Source: Pararhizobium sp. IMCC3301
GTDB taxonomy: Bacteria > Pseudomonadota > Alphaproteobacteria > Rhizobiales > GCA-2746425
Assembly (NCBI RefSeq): GCF_030758315.1
Contig: NZ_CP132336.1
Location: forward strand, 3,129,001 to 3,193,000
DNA length: 64,000 nt
Direction of reading: 5' to 3'
This document shows, piece after piece, positions 25,460 through 35,050 of this stretch; position 1 is the first letter of the stretch; each line of letters opens with the position of its first letter. The position numbers and the translations under genes were made by a program. Under the pieces are notes generated by a model. That model was given only the letters and a program-made list of their open reading frames with translations, made no database searches and was not told the DNA's origin.

Positions 25460-26074
25460 ATGAGCAACTCGGAAAACGGTCCTTTGCGGGTTGGCATTGG
25501 CGGGCCTGTCGGCACCGGCAAGACCACTTTGACGGCAGAATTGTGCAAGGCAATGCGCGAGCAGTGGTCAATCGGCGTCATCACCAATGATATCTATACC
25601 AGCGAGGACGCCGAAGCGCTGGTCCGGCTGCAGGCCCTGTCGGCCGACCGGATCATCGGCGTTGAAACCGGCGGCTGTCCGCACACCGCGATTCGCGAGG
25701 ATGCGTCGATCAATCTGCATGCCATTCGCGAAATGACACAGCGCCACGCCGACCTCGATGTGATTTTCATTGAATCCGGCGGCGACAATCTGGCGGCAAC
25801 TTTTTCGCCCGAACTGGCGGATCTGACGCTCTATGTCATTTCCGTGTGTCAGGGCGGCGATATTCCGCGCAAGGGCGGCCCTGCCATTACCCGCTCCGAT
25901 CTGTTGATTATCAACAAGACCGACCTGGCGCCCTATGTCGGTGTCGATCTGGCACAGATCGAGGCGGATGCCCGGACATCACGCAGCGGAGCGGCCATTG
26001 CAATGACGGATCTGCGCAGCGGCAAGGGCCTGGATGCCGTGATCAATTTCCTGCAGGAGGCAGGCGGTCTTTAG
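25460..26074 (+). CDS. ureG: Urease accessory GTPase UreG
   Basis: SIMIBI-class GTPase of 204 residues that drives nickel insertion into urease. The P-loop [11 protein letters not shown] lies near the N-terminus, with the CPH metal site in [11 protein letters not shown] and the NKTD guanine-specificity motif further on. I chose the ATG at 25460 because GAAGGA lies nine bases upstream and the length matches the family; an in-frame ATG at 25433 overlapping the ureF stop is an alternative. The last bases of the gene overlap the urtE remnant in another frame. Confidence 0.95.
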   Translation: MSNSENGPLRVGIGGPVGTGKTTLTAELCKAMREQWSIGVITNDIYTSEDAEALVRLQALSADRIIGVETGGCPHTAIREDASINLHAIREMTQRHADLDVIFIESGGDNLAATFSPELADLTLYVISVCQGGDIPRKGGPAITRSDLLIINKTDLAPYVGVDLAQIEADARTSRSGAAIAMTDLRSGKGLDAVINFLQEAGGL

Positions 26075-26717
26075 AGGCGTTTCGCTGAAGGCCGCCGCCG
26101 GGCGGATCACCTGCGTTCTGGGCCGCAACGGTGTCGGCAAGACCAGCCTGTTGCGCGCTGTGGTCGGGCATCACCCGCTGACAGCCGGCCAGATCAGCAT
26201 GAATGGAAAAATTCTCGGCAACAGCGCCGCCTATGACCGTGCCCGGTCGGGCATCGGCTTCGTGCCGCAGGGCCGCGAGGTTTTCCCGCTGCTCAGTGTC
26301 GAGGAAAATCTTCAAATCGGCTATATCGCTGTCAAACGCGCCTCGCGCAGCATTCCCGATTATGTGTTTGAGCTGTTTCCAGTTCTGAAGGACATGCTGC
26401 ACCGCCGCTGCGGCGATCTGTCCGGCGGCCAGCAACAACAGCTGGCGATCAGCCGGGCTTTGGTGATGCGGCCAAAACTTCTGGTTCTGGACGAGCCCAC
26501 TGAAGGCATTCAGCCCTCGATCATCAAGGATATCGGCCGCGCCATCCGCTTCCTGCGCGATGAGGAGGGCATGGCCATTCTGCTGGTCGAACAATATCTC
26601 GATTTCTGCCGCGAACTGGCGGATGATCTTTACATCATGGATCGCGGCGAAGTGGTGCATTCCGGCGATGCCGCCAGTCTCGACCGCGCCGATGTGCGCC
26701 AGCATCTGATGGTGTGA
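26067..26717 (+). pseudogene. urtE: urtE remnant: urea/branched-chain amide ABC transporter ATPase lacking its start
   Basis: ATP-binding subunit of the UrtABCDE urea importer or a LivF-like relative. Similarity runs from the RGVSL strand at about 26073, through the P-loop GRNGVGKTS (26121-26147), the LSGGQQQQLAISRAL signature and the LLVLDEPTEGIQPSII Walker B, to a normal C-terminus. The first 18 or so residues, including the aromatic residue that stacks on adenine, are missing. In this frame no ATG, GTG or TTG occurs between a stop at 26040-26042 and a TTG at 26151, which lies after the P-loop. It starts within the ureG tail and no urtABCD genes are nearby. Most likely a deletion relic fused to the end of ureG. 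Confidence 0.75.
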
Positions 26718-26721
26718 TGTC

Positions 26722-27648
26722 TCACGGCATTTTCCGGCCAAGGCTGGCTTCCAGAATGGCGTACCAGTCGCGACGGGTCATCTGCACGTCGAAGGCAAGG
26801 GCTGCAGCCTTGATACGATCCGGCTGTTGCGAGCCGATGATCGGCACAATGCCCGCCGGATGGGCCAGCAGCCATGCCAGCGCCACCGCCTCGCGACTGG
26901 TTTCGTTGGCACCTGCAATCCGGTCAATTTCAGCAACAATCCGTGCCAGTTGCGCTTCATCGGAAGAGCCGCGTCCTGTTGCCAAAGCCCCGGTGGCCAG
27001 AGCCCCCGCGGCAAGTGGCGACCAGGCCATCGCCGTCATCGACCATTCCTGACACATATCCAAAGTGCCATCGAACAGCGCATCCGTGGCCAGCGCCGAA
27101 ATCTCCGGCTGTGTCGCCACAAACGGAAAATCCACAAAGGCCTGCAGCGCTCGTGTCTGGGCAAGACTGTAATTGGACACACCGGCCTCCAGAATTTTAC
27201 CCTCGCGGCGCAGCGTGTTGAGCGCGCCAGCGACCTCTTCATGAGAGGCCAGCAGGTCCGGGCGGTGAATCAGAAACACGTCGATGCGGTCGGTCTTCAA
27301 GCGCTGCAGCGAGGCTTCGCAGGAGCTAATCAGATTGTCCCGGGTGGAATCATAAGGCAGCGGCGGATGTATCCCCGCCTTGGTCACCAGCACGATCTGC
27401 TCGCGCAGGCCCTTGTCGGCGTCCAGCAGATCGCCAAGAGCACTTTCCGCGCCGCCGAAGCCTTCCGTACGAAGGCCGTAAATCGCTGCGGTGTCGATCA
27501 GATTGGCCCCGCTTTCCAGCGCCGCGCCCAGTTTGCTGCGTGCCTCGGTCAGCGAAGATCCGGAAAACCGCCAACATCCATAGGCCAGCCGGCCAATTTC
27601 AAAGCGGCCCATTTTGCCGGAGCGTTGCAGGTTCAGGTGTGGTGACAT
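26722..27648 (-). CDS. Aldo/keto reductase
   Basis: NADPH-dependent oxidoreductase of 308 residues with an aldo/keto-reductase TIM barrel, of the YdhF-like subgroup. The catalytic tetrad region can be followed: the aspartate and tyrosine in NLIDTAAIYG, the lysine in VLVTKAG, and a histidine in FLIHRPD. A GGAG ribosome binding site precedes the ATG at 27648. It ends four bases from the urtE remnant on the opposite strand and diverges from the nucleobase transporter operon. The substrate is unknown. Confidence 0.88.
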   Translation of the reverse strand: MSPHLNLQRSGKMGRFEIGRLAYGCWRFSGSSLTEARSKLGAALESGANLIDTAAIYGLRTEGFGGAESALGDLLDADKGLREQIVLVTKAGIHPPLPYDSTRDNLISSCEASLQRLKTDRIDVFLIHRPDLLASHEEVAGALNTLRREGKILEAGVSNYSLAQTRALQAFVDFPFVATQPEISALATDALFDGTLDMCQEWSMTAMAWSPLAAGALATGALATGRGSSDEAQLARIVAEIDRIAGANETSREAVALAWLLAHPAGIVPIIGSQQPDRIKAAALAFDVQMTRRDWYAILEASLGRKMP

Positions 27649-27957
27649 GATCGCGGAACTCCTTTGGCGTCGCCTACCAGAACCTCAGCAGGCTGCAAAG
27701 TCACAAACTGTCCGCTCTGCAATACTATTCCTGACTATGCCGGTTTTGACCGGAATTGCTGGCATATCACCCGCCAGCGAACCAACGCGGCGTGCCGTTG
27801 TCTGCACCCTGCGCGAGTATTGAATTCCGCACGGTTTCTGTCGCTTGGCGCAATTGCCTATGCAAATGCGGCAATGCTTGTCAGGCCTGCTGAATCGAAT
27901 TACCGTGAAGGATTGTGGCGATCCCTCCCGCAATGTTTTTCAACAAGGAGACTTTCT
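27649..27957. other. Divergent intergenic region before the first BMP-type transporter operon
   Basis: About 310 bases between the aldo/keto reductase and the binding-protein gene. It should contain both promoters. I looked for a purine riboswitch and for clear -35/-10 pairs and recognised neither. A good AAGGAG ribosome binding site lies at its right end. Confidence 0.4.
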
Positions 27958-29001
27958 ATGTCAGATCCAATCAAGTCGCTGATAAAGGCGGCTGTATCAC
28001 GCCGGGCAGTGTTGAAAACTGCGGGGATAGGCGCGTCCGCACTGGCGATGCCCGGTATTCTGGGCGCGGCAGGTGCTGCAAGCCACGGACCTTTGAAAGT
28101 CGCGGCGATCTATACGCTGCCGGTTGAGCAGCAGTGGATCAGCCGGATTCACAAGGCGGCCCTTGCCGCAGCCGAACGTGGCGATATCGAGTATGTCTAT
28201 TCGGAAAGCACATCCAACAATGATTATGAACGCGTCATGCGCGAATATTCCGAAGCCGGTCACGATCTGATCATCGGCGAGACCTTTGCTGTGGAAGATG
28301 CGGCACGCGATGTGGCGCGTGATTATCCCGACAAGGCCTATCTGATGGGCTCCAGTTTCAAACCCATGGATGATGCACCGAATTTCGCGGTGTTCGACAA
28401 TTACATTCAGGACGCGGCCTATCTTTCCGGCATTATTGCCGGTGCCATGACCAAAACCAAGAATATCGGCATGGTCGGAGGCTTCCCGATTCCCGAAGTG
28501 AACCGTCTGATGCATGCCTTCATGGCCGGTGCCAGCGAAATGCAGCCCGACATCAAATTCCAGGTCGCCTTTATCGGCTCGTGGTTTGATCCGGCCAAAG
28601 CCAAGGAAACCGCCTTCGCCCAGATCGATGGCGGCGCTGACATCATGTATGCCGAGCGGTTTGGCGTTTCCGATGCCGCCAAGGAGAAAAATGTTCTGGC
28701 CATCGGCAATGTCATCGACACCCAGGCGGATTACCCCGACACCGTTGTGGCATCCGCCATCTGGCATTTTGAACCGACCCTCGATGCAGCCGTGGCGAAG
28801 GCCAAGGCCGGAGAGTTCAAGGCCGCCGATTACGGCCTCTATTCCTTCATGAAGGAGGGCGGCTGCTCGCTGGCGCCTTATGGCACATTTGAAGGCAAAA
28901 TCCCGGAAGCTGCGCTGAAACTTGTCGGTGAGAAGGAAGCGGCCATCAAGGATGGCAGCTTTACCGTGGCCATCAATGACGCCGAGCCGAAATCCAGCTA
29001 G
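27958..29001 (+). CDS. BMP-family ABC transporter substrate-binding protein (nucleoside/nucleobase)
   Basis: Periplasmic binding protein of 347 residues of the BMP/PnrA lipoprotein-like family, which bind purine nucleosides and nucleobases. The N-terminus has a twin-arginine-type signal (SRRAVLKTAG followed by an alanine/glycine-rich hydrophobic stretch), so export of a folded protein is possible. The mature part begins with KVAAIYTLPVEQQWISRIHKAA. The ATG at 27958 follows AACAAGGAGACT; upstream open frame has no similarity. It heads an operon with an ATPase, two permeases and a cytosine-deaminase-like enzyme, suggesting a cytosine-type or related base as ligand. Confidence 0.88.
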   Translation: MSDPIKSLIKAAVSRRAVLKTAGIGASALAMPGILGAAGAASHGPLKVAAIYTLPVEQQWISRIHKAALAAAERGDIEYVYSESTSNNDYERVMREYSEAGHDLIIGETFAVEDAARDVARDYPDKAYLMGSSFKPMDDAPNFAVFDNYIQDAAYLSGIIAGAMTKTKNIGMVGGFPIPEVNRLMHAFMAGASEMQPDIKFQVAFIGSWFDPAKAKETAFAQIDGGADIMYAERFGVSDAAKEKNVLAIGNVIDTQADYPDTVVASAIWHFEPTLDAAVAKAKAGEFKAADYGLYSFMKEGGCSLAPYGTFEGKIPEAALKLVGEKEAAIKDGSFTVAINDAEPKSS

Positions 29002-30569
29002 TGAGCGTTGAACCGGACGGAGAGGTTGTTCTCAACCTCTCCGGCATCACCAAGACATTCGGCCCGCTGGTCGCCAATGATGCTATCAGCTTTTCTCTGA
29101 AACAGGGCGAGGTGATCGCGCTGCTTGGCGAGAACGGGGCCGGCAAGACCACTTTGATGAATATTCTGTTCGGCCATTATGTGGCGGATGCAGGAACCGT
29201 GACGGCATTCGGCAAGGAATTGCCGAAAGGCGATCCGCAAGCCGCGCTGAATGCAAAAATCGGCATGGTGCATCAGCATTTCACGCTGGCCGATAACATG
29301 ACCGTTCTCGACAATATTGCGCTCGGCACCCAGAGCCTTTTTCGGCCGCGTTTCGACCGCGCCAAAGCCCGGCAGAAAATTGTCAGTCTTGCCGGGGATT
29401 TCGGGCTGGCGGTTGACCCGGATGCCTTGATCGCCGATCTGTCGGTCGGTGAACGCCAGCGCGTCGAAATCCTGAAAGCACTGTATCGCGACGCGCAAAT
29501 TCTGATTCTCGATGAACCGACAGCGGTGCTCACCCCGCTGGAGACGGAAGCCCTGTTCCGCACGCTCAAAATGCTGGTGGCGAAGGGTCTGTCGATCATT
29601 TTCATCTCCCACAAGCTGCAGGAAGTGATGGCCGTCAGCGACCGGGTGCTGGTGTTGCGCGGTGGTCGGCTGGTCGGTGAGGAACTGACTGCCAACACCG
29701 ACCGCCACGCGCTGGCCGGCCTGATGGTTGGTGAGGATATTCAGCCGCCGCAGATTTCCCAGCCGCAAAGCGGACAGATGAACTTCGAACTGACGGATGT
29801 ATCAACTGCTGGTGTTGGCACCGGTGCGGCTTTGAAAGATATTTCACTTCAATTGCGCGCCGGCGAAATCACCGGTCTTGCCGGTGTGTCCGGCAATGGC
29901 CAGGCGGCGCTCGCCGCACTGATAGCAGGCACATTGTCGCCCAATGCCGGCAGCATCCGCATCAATGGCGAGCCAATCCGGAACTGGTCACCGCGCGCCG
30001 CCCTTGGCCACAGGATCGGCCGCATTCCAGAAGACCGCCATGCGGTAGGCATGATCGGCGATATGAGCGTCACCGAAAATGTCATCTCCGAGCGCTATCT
30101 CAGCGCCCGTTTCAGCAAGTTGGGTTTCTTGAACTGGAGTGCCGCACGGCGCTTTGCCGAACGCATCATCAGCGATTTTGACGTGAAATGCCCGTCGCCT
30201 GAAGCACGGGTGCGGCTGCTGTCCGGCGGCAATATGCAAAAGCTCATTCTCGGCCGTGCCCTTGATGGCGATCCGCAGATCATCCTCGCCAGTCAACCGA
30301 CACGGGGACTGGATGTCGGCGCGGTGTCCTATGTGCACGGCCAATTGCTTGCTGCCAGAGCGCGCGGTGCCGCTATTCTTCTGGTTTCAGAGGATCTGGA
30401 TGAAGTGATGACCCTGTCGGACCGGCTTATCGTCATGTCCAAGGGCCGTTTGTCGTCCCCCTCAAAACGCGGTGAGCGGACCATCGCCGAACTTGGCACG
30501 CTGATGGCGGGACACGGCTTTGACAGCGCAGCAGACGGCATGATCGGGGAGGCCGGCCATGCGGCTTGA
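29001..30569 (+). CDS. BMP-type ABC transporter ATPase, two nucleotide-binding domains
   Basis: Double-domain ATPase of 522 residues of the RbsA/YufO class that energises nucleoside/nucleobase uptake. The first domain has a normal P-loop GENGAGKTT and signature LSVGERQRVEI; the second has a degenerate P-loop GVSGNGQAA and signature LSGGNMQKLILGRAL, as usual in this class. The GTG start at 29001 shares one base with the upstream stop. It overlaps the following permease gene by 11 bases, so the four transport genes are tightly coupled. Confidence 0.92.
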   Translation: MSVEPDGEVVLNLSGITKTFGPLVANDAISFSLKQGEVIALLGENGAGKTTLMNILFGHYVADAGTVTAFGKELPKGDPQAALNAKIGMVHQHFTLADNMTVLDNIALGTQSLFRPRFDRAKARQKIVSLAGDFGLAVDPDALIADLSVGERQRVEILKALYRDAQILILDEPTAVLTPLETEALFRTLKMLVAKGLSIIFISHKLQEVMAVSDRVLVLRGGRLVGEELTANTDRHALAGLMVGEDIQPPQISQPQSGQMNFELTDVSTAGVGTGAALKDISLQLRAGEITGLAGVSGNGQAALAALIAGTLSPNAGSIRINGEPIRNWSPRAALGHRIGRIPEDRHAVGMIGDMSVTENVISERYLSARFSKLGFLNWSAARRFAERIISDFDVKCPSPEARVRLLSGGNMQKLILGRALDGDPQIILASQPTRGLDVGAVSYVHGQLLAARARGAAILLVSEDLDEVMTLSDRLIVMSKGRLSSPSKRGERTIAELGTLMAGHGFDSAADGMIGEAGHAA

Positions 30570-31608
30570 ACCAAAACCGGCACCCTCGCTGGCCGTCACC
30601 TTGCTGTATCCTGCCATGGCGATTGTCGCCACCTTCGTCATTGCTGCAGTGCTGGTGATGATTGCCGGGGCGGAGCCGCTGCAGGTCTTCGCGCTCGTGC
30701 TGAAAGGCGCGGTCGGCTCGCAATTTGCGCTGGTGGAAACCCTGACACGGGCAACGCCGCTGATTTTCACCGGGCTTGCCATCGCGGTCGCGTTCCGCGC
30801 CAAATTGTGGAATATCGGTGCCGAGGCACAGCTTTATGCTGGCGCGGTGATGACTGTGCTGCTGGGCACCGGCGCGATTGCCGCGCCTTCGGTCATTCTC
30901 ATTCCGATCATTATTCTGGGCGCGATGGGTGCCGGGGCTTTGCTGCTGCTTGGCCCGGCCGTTCTGAAAACCCGCTTTGGCGTTGATGAAGTGGTGACAA
31001 CGCTGCTGCTCAATTTCATCTTTCTGCTGTTCGTCTCGCTGCTGCTGGAAGGCCCTTTGAAAGATCCGATGGGCCTTGGTTGGCCGCAATCAGAACGCAT
31101 CGTGGCCGAAGCGCGGCTGCCGCGGATCATTCAGGGCAAGCGGCTTCATATGGGCTTTGTCATTGCCATCATCAGCGCCATCAGTGTCTGGCTGATCATG
31201 GCAAAATCCGTGCTCGGCTATGAAATGCGGGCGGTCGGCCACAACCCTGAAGCCGCGCGCTTTGCCGGCATTCCGGTCAATCGCGTGCTTGTCAAAACGG
31301 CGCTTCTGTCCGGCGGACTGGCAGCCCTTGCCGGCGTCTCGGAAGTCGCCGGTCTGAAAGGCAGTCTGACGCTCGATATCTCGCCAGGCTTCGGCTACAC
31401 CGGCATTGTGGTCGCCATGCTGGCGCTGCTCAACCCGCTCGGGGTTGTGGTGTCGGCGATCTTCGTTGCCGGGATTTTCGTCGGTGCCGATGCCATGAGC
31501 CGCAGCGCCGGTGTGCCGAGCTATATTTCCGACGTGATGGTCGCCACCGCCCTGTTGAGCATGGTCACGGCCATCATGCTGACCCGCTTTCGCATCAGGT
31601 GGAAATAG
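30559..31608 (+). CDS. BMP-type ABC transporter permease, subunit 1
   Basis: Inner-membrane permease of 349 residues of the BPD_transp_2 family (YufP/NupP-like). It has about ten hydrophobic segments and the family motif AFRAKLWNIGAEAQL near residue 75, followed by the GFGYTGIVVAMLAL segment in the C-terminal half. The ATG at 30559 lies inside the end of the ATPase gene with GGGGAGG upstream. Together with the next permease it forms the heterodimeric channel of the importer. Confidence 0.92.
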   Translation: MRLEPKPAPSLAVTLLYPAMAIVATFVIAAVLVMIAGAEPLQVFALVLKGAVGSQFALVETLTRATPLIFTGLAIAVAFRAKLWNIGAEAQLYAGAVMTVLLGTGAIAAPSVILIPIIILGAMGAGALLLLGPAVLKTRFGVDEVVTTLLLNFIFLLFVSLLLEGPLKDPMGLGWPQSERIVAEARLPRIIQGKRLHMGFVIAIISAISVWLIMAKSVLGYEMRAVGHNPEAARFAGIPVNRVLVKTALLSGGLAALAGVSEVAGLKGSLTLDISPGFGYTGIVVAMLALLNPLGVVVSAIFVAGIFVGADAMSRSAGVPSYISDVMVATALLSMVTAIMLTRFRIRWK

Positions 31609-31610
31609 TC

Positions 31611-32558
31611 ATGCTGCTTGATGCCTTTGACATTCTGCTCACCACCGGCTTCTGGGTTGCCGCAATCCGCATTGCCTCACCTCTGATCTTCGCCACCATG
31701 GGCGAGTTGATCTGCGAGCGCGCCGGGGTGCTCAATCTCGGCATTGAGGGCATCATGACCGTTGGTGCCTTCAGTGGCTGGATCACGGTCTATGCTGGCG
31801 GTGATCTGTGGACCGGGATTATCGTTGCCGCGCTGGCCGGATCGATGTTCGGGCTGCTGCACGGTGTGCTCACCGTGCCGCTTGGCCTGTCTCAGCATGT
31901 CACCGGCATCGGCATTACCTTGCTGGCCACCAGCCTGACCTATTTCACCTACCGCGTCGCTTTATCAGAGGCGACCTCGCCGCCCAAGATCGAGCCGTTT
32001 CAGCCCTATGCGGTGCCGGGCCTGTCGGAAATTCCCTTCTTCGGTGAAATCCTGTTCATGCAGACGCCGCTGACCTATCTGGCGTTCATCAGCGTTGCGC
32101 TGGTGGCCTGGGTTCTGTACCGCACGCCGCTGGGACTGGCGGTCCGCGCTGCCGGCGAAAATCCGGTTGCCGTGGAAGCCCAGGGCATCAGCGTTACCGG
32201 CATTCGTGTCGGCGCTGTCATGGTCGGCTCCGCCTTCATGGCCGTTGGCGGCGCGTTTCTCACCATGTCGGCCTTCAACTCGTTTTTCTTTGAAATGATC
32301 AATGGCCGTGGCTGGATCTGCATCGCCCTTGTGGTGTTCGGCTCCTGGCGTCCCGGAAAGGCGCTGATCGGTGCCATTCTGTTTGCCGCATTTGACGCCT
32401 ATCAGGTGCGCCTGCAACAGGTCACCGGCGGCGTCATTCCCTACCAGATATTCCTGATGATGCCGTATATCCTGTCGATTCTGGCGCTGATCATCGTGGC
32501 GCGGCGGGCAAGCTATCCCAAAGCATTGATGGTGCCGTACCAGAAAGGTGAAAGATGA
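31611..32558 (+). CDS. BMP-type ABC transporter permease, subunit 2
   Basis: Second permease subunit, 315 residues (YufQ/NupQ-like). The motif AGVLNLGIEGIMTVGAF near residue 40 is the hallmark of this subunit. The ATG at 31611 is preceded by AGGTGGA; an in-frame GTG at 31599 would overlap the upstream gene and is less likely. The stop overlaps the ATG of the amidohydrolase gene (ATGA), tying transport to the enzyme. Confidence 0.92.
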   Translation: MLLDAFDILLTTGFWVAAIRIASPLIFATMGELICERAGVLNLGIEGIMTVGAFSGWITVYAGGDLWTGIIVAALAGSMFGLLHGVLTVPLGLSQHVTGIGITLLATSLTYFTYRVALSEATSPPKIEPFQPYAVPGLSEIPFFGEILFMQTPLTYLAFISVALVAWVLYRTPLGLAVRAAGENPVAVEAQGISVTGIRVGAVMVGSAFMAVGGAFLTMSAFNSFFFEMINGRGWICIALVVFGSWRPGKALIGAILFAAFDAYQVRLQQVTGGVIPYQIFLMMPYILSILALIIVARRASYPKALMVPYQKGER

Positions 32559-33835
32559 GTTTTGACGTTCTCCTGAAGGGCGGCAGTCTGGCCGATGGGT
32601 CGACCGCCGATATCGCCATCAGCGGCACGAAAATCGCCGCCATCGAACCAGCTATCGAGGCCGAGGCCGGCCAGATCATCGACATTTCCGGCAATCTTGT
32701 CAGTGCGCCCTTTGTCGATCCGCATTTTCATATGGACGCGACCCTGTCCTACGGCATTCCGCGTATCAACCAATCCGGCACGCTTCTGGAAGGCATAGCG
32801 CTGTGGGGTGAATTGAAACCGCAACTCACCCATCAAGCCGTCAAACAGCGCGCCCTGGATTATTGCGACTGGGCCGTTTCCATGGGCCTGCTGGCAATCC
32901 GCACACATGTCGATGTCTGTGACGACCGGTTGCTCGCCGCCGAAGCCCTGATCGAGGTCCGCAAGGAAGTCGCCGACTATATCGATCTGCAACTCGTGGC
33001 CTTTCCCCAGGACGGGCTTTACCGCAGCCCGAATGCCTTGGACAACACGCTGCGCGCGCTCGATCTCGGGCTTGATGTGGTCGGCGGCATTCCGCATTTT
33101 GAACGCACCATGGAAGATGGCCGCCGTTCGGTGACGGAACTATGCGAAATTGCGCAGCAGCGCGGTCTGCAGGTCGATATGCATTGTGATGAAACCGACG
33201 ATCCGCAATCGCGCCATATCGAGCAACTGGCTTATGAAACCCAGCGCCTCGGCCTGCAGGGCAGGGTGGCCGGATCGCATCTGACATCGATGCACTCGAT
33301 GGATAATTACTATGTTTCCAAACTTCTGCCGCTGATTGCCGAGGCGGGCGTTTCAGCCATTCCCAACCCGCTCATCAACATCACCATTCAGGGCCGCCAC
33401 GACACCTACCCCAAGAGAAGGGGCATGACCCGCGTACCGGAAATGCTGGCCCATGGCATTCGTGTCGGCTGGGGCCAGGATTGCGTGCTCGACCCCTGGT
33501 ATCCGCTCGGCACCGCCGACATGCTGGATGTCGCCTTTATGGGCCTGCATGTGGCGCAGATGACCAGCCCGGCAGAAATGCAGCATTGCTACGACATGGT
33601 CACCAACCAGAACGCCGCCATCATGAATCTGGACGATTACGGACTGCAGGTTGGCAAGAAAGCCAGCCTTGTAGTGCTGGATGCCGGCAACCCCATAGAG
33701 GCCATCCGCCTGCGCCCGGAACGGTTGTTGGTGATGGCGAAGGGGAAGGTCGTTGCCAGGCGCGACCGGCAGGATACGGAGCTGTCACTGCCAGGCAGGC
33801 CTTCGCATGTGAACCGGCGTCATAGAACGCCTTAG
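32555..33835 (+). CDS. Cytosine deaminase-like amidohydrolase
   Basis: Metal-dependent amidohydrolase of 426 residues resembling CodA cytosine deaminase. The N-terminal metal site is FVDPHFHMDAT; later ligands are in DMHCDETDD, the SHLT histidine and GWGQDCVLDPW, in the order expected for cytosine deaminases. It is translationally coupled to a BMP-type importer, so it probably deaminates an imported pyrimidine or related heterocycle such as cytosine, isoguanine or creatinine. The C-terminus is a little longer than the core family, ending in an arginine/histidine-rich tail. About 280 bases at its 3' end are duplicated as a pseudogene at 46.9 kb. Confidence 0.82.
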   Translation: MSFDVLLKGGSLADGSTADIAISGTKIAAIEPAIEAEAGQIIDISGNLVSAPFVDPHFHMDATLSYGIPRINQSGTLLEGIALWGELKPQLTHQAVKQRALDYCDWAVSMGLLAIRTHVDVCDDRLLAAEALIEVRKEVADYIDLQLVAFPQDGLYRSPNALDNTLRALDLGLDVVGGIPHFERTMEDGRRSVTELCEIAQQRGLQVDMHCDETDDPQSRHIEQLAYETQRLGLQGRVAGSHLTSMHSMDNYYVSKLLPLIAEAGVSAIPNPLINITIQGRHDTYPKRRGMTRVPEMLAHGIRVGWGQDCVLDPWYPLGTADMLDVAFMGLHVAQMTSPAEMQHCYDMVTNQNAAIMNLDDYGLQVGKKASLVVLDAGNPIEAIRLRPERLLVMAKGKVVARRDRQDTELSLPGRPSHVNRRHRTP

Positions 33836-33875
33836 GCTTAGGACCTTGGGTGCAGAGGGTGCGGGTGCCGCCCCT
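33557..33875 (+). repeat. Duplicated segment L1: 3' end of the deaminase gene and following bases
   Basis: Bases from about 33557 to 33875 match 46844-47125 with scattered differences, including the non-coding ACGCCTTAGGC and GACCTTGGGTGCAG motifs after the stop. It marks the left boundary of the first cargo island; the second copy marks the left boundary of the second island. Edges were judged by eye. Confidence 0.75.
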
Positions 33876-33910
33876 AGTGGACGTTCGTGGAGAGTTAAGC
33901 CAAAATTTAA

Positions 33911-35050
33911 TTATAGCGGCAAGTCGACTTGCACTTGATCCGGCTGTGGGACGAGTCGTGACACCTCAAATCCGAACAAGGAGGCTTGGTCCGATGTAAC
34001 TCGGGTCAGATGATGCACTGTGTTAGTCTTTCGCCAATCGCACGGCCTACCTGGGCCACCTATTCCCTTCGAAAGATTGTAGATATCTCGATCACCACGT
34101 GAGAACGTTTCACCAGCGAAACCTCCGCTGTCGACGATTCTTGTTGCGACGCTCTTCATAGCTTGTTTCACGGTTCCAGTTTCTGGGCCGCGAGCCAGCA
34201 ACCACTTGCTTGACGTGCTATATCTGTATTGCCGATGAGGCTGAACACCGCCGCCGCCAAAGCTGAATTTTGCGCTGTCGGCAGCATAGTCACCGAACAT
34301 CAGCATTCGTCTCAAATCACGATCTTGGTTGCCCGCTTCAACCCAAGCATCCCATTCAACCCTCGGAAGTTTCAACATTTTGCCGGGTTGGGCTGGGTTG
34401 GCCTCAGGATATGTTGTAGAGACCCAGATCACTTGCCCCCACAATCCAATTTCCATAACACGTTGAAAGTTCGCTGCTAATATCAGAGCGATGTCATCTG
34501 GCTGCAGCGCAACGAGGTTCTCAAAGTCCATAATTAGAAAGCAATCTGAAGGCTTTAGAACGAGTTCGCGCAACACTCTGTGTATACGGCTGGTGACATC
34601 AGATCGTTCCAAGTCAGCTGCTCTAAGTCGAATTGCCATTGATCCGGTATAATCCACGGCAACCTGAGCAAAACCCTTTAAAGCATCACCTTCCAAGGTA
34701 CGCAGGTCAGCAGTTGGTACCGGCTTCGCACCTTTGCTTAGGGCTGCCCTAAACAATGCGGGAAGCCAACTTGTGGCTTCGGTGGCTCCAAGCTTTCGAA
34801 CTAGAAAGCGGGGGTCCAATAAGCATGAACGTTGGGGCCAGTATTTCCCCACTGAACATCCTAGCGGGTACACCGCATCTGTCGCGGAGCCGTCTACTAA
34901 CAGACCTTTCTCTAAGTCGTCTGGAGGCGGAACAATCCAAATCGGAAGGAGGTGATCAGCCACTTCAGTAGCTATCTCTCCAACAGCTTCACCTTCACCC
35001 TTTTTCAGTCGAAGCACAGCGGCATAGGTTTGCTCAGATAACTCTATCAT
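33911..35050 (-). CDS. Beta-family protein (phage T4 beta-protein-like), island 1
   Basis: Protein of 379 residues resembling the 'beta family' (Beta_protein, PF14350), named after a phage protein and without a settled biochemical role. Visible features are an N-terminal YAAVLRLKKGEGEA segment, DPRFLVRKLG, the central LKPSDCFLIMDFENL and VIWVSTTYP strands, and a C-terminal FSRGDRDIYNLSKG region. These segments are typical of beta-family proteins found in phage and defence-type islands. Its start lies 17 bases inside the end of the upstream HTH/metallopeptidase gene, so the two form an operon. The assignment is from remembered family appearance. Confidence 0.6.
   Translation of the reverse strand: MIELSEQTYAAVLRLKKGEGEAVGEIATEVADHLLPIWIVPPPDDLEKGLLVDGSATDAVYPLGCSVGKYWPQRSCLLDPRFLVRKLGATEATSWLPALFRAALSKGAKPVPTADLRTLEGDALKGFAQVAVDYTGSMAIRLRAADLERSDVTSRIHRVLRELVLKPSDCFLIMDFENLVALQPDDIALILAANFQRVMEIGLWGQVIWVSTTYPEANPAQPGKMLKLPRVEWDAWVEAGNQDRDLRRMLMFGDYAADSAKFSFGGGGVQPHRQYRYSTSSKWLLARGPETGTVKQAMKSVATRIVDSGGFAGETFSRGDRDIYNLSKGIGGPGRPCDWRKTNTVHHLTRVTSDQASLFGFEVSRLVPQPDQVQVDLPL

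Noticed and set aside
27649-27957. Purine riboswitch before the BMP transporter operon
   Set aside because: Looked for the conserved junction and loop-loop elements of a purine aptamer; none were visible.
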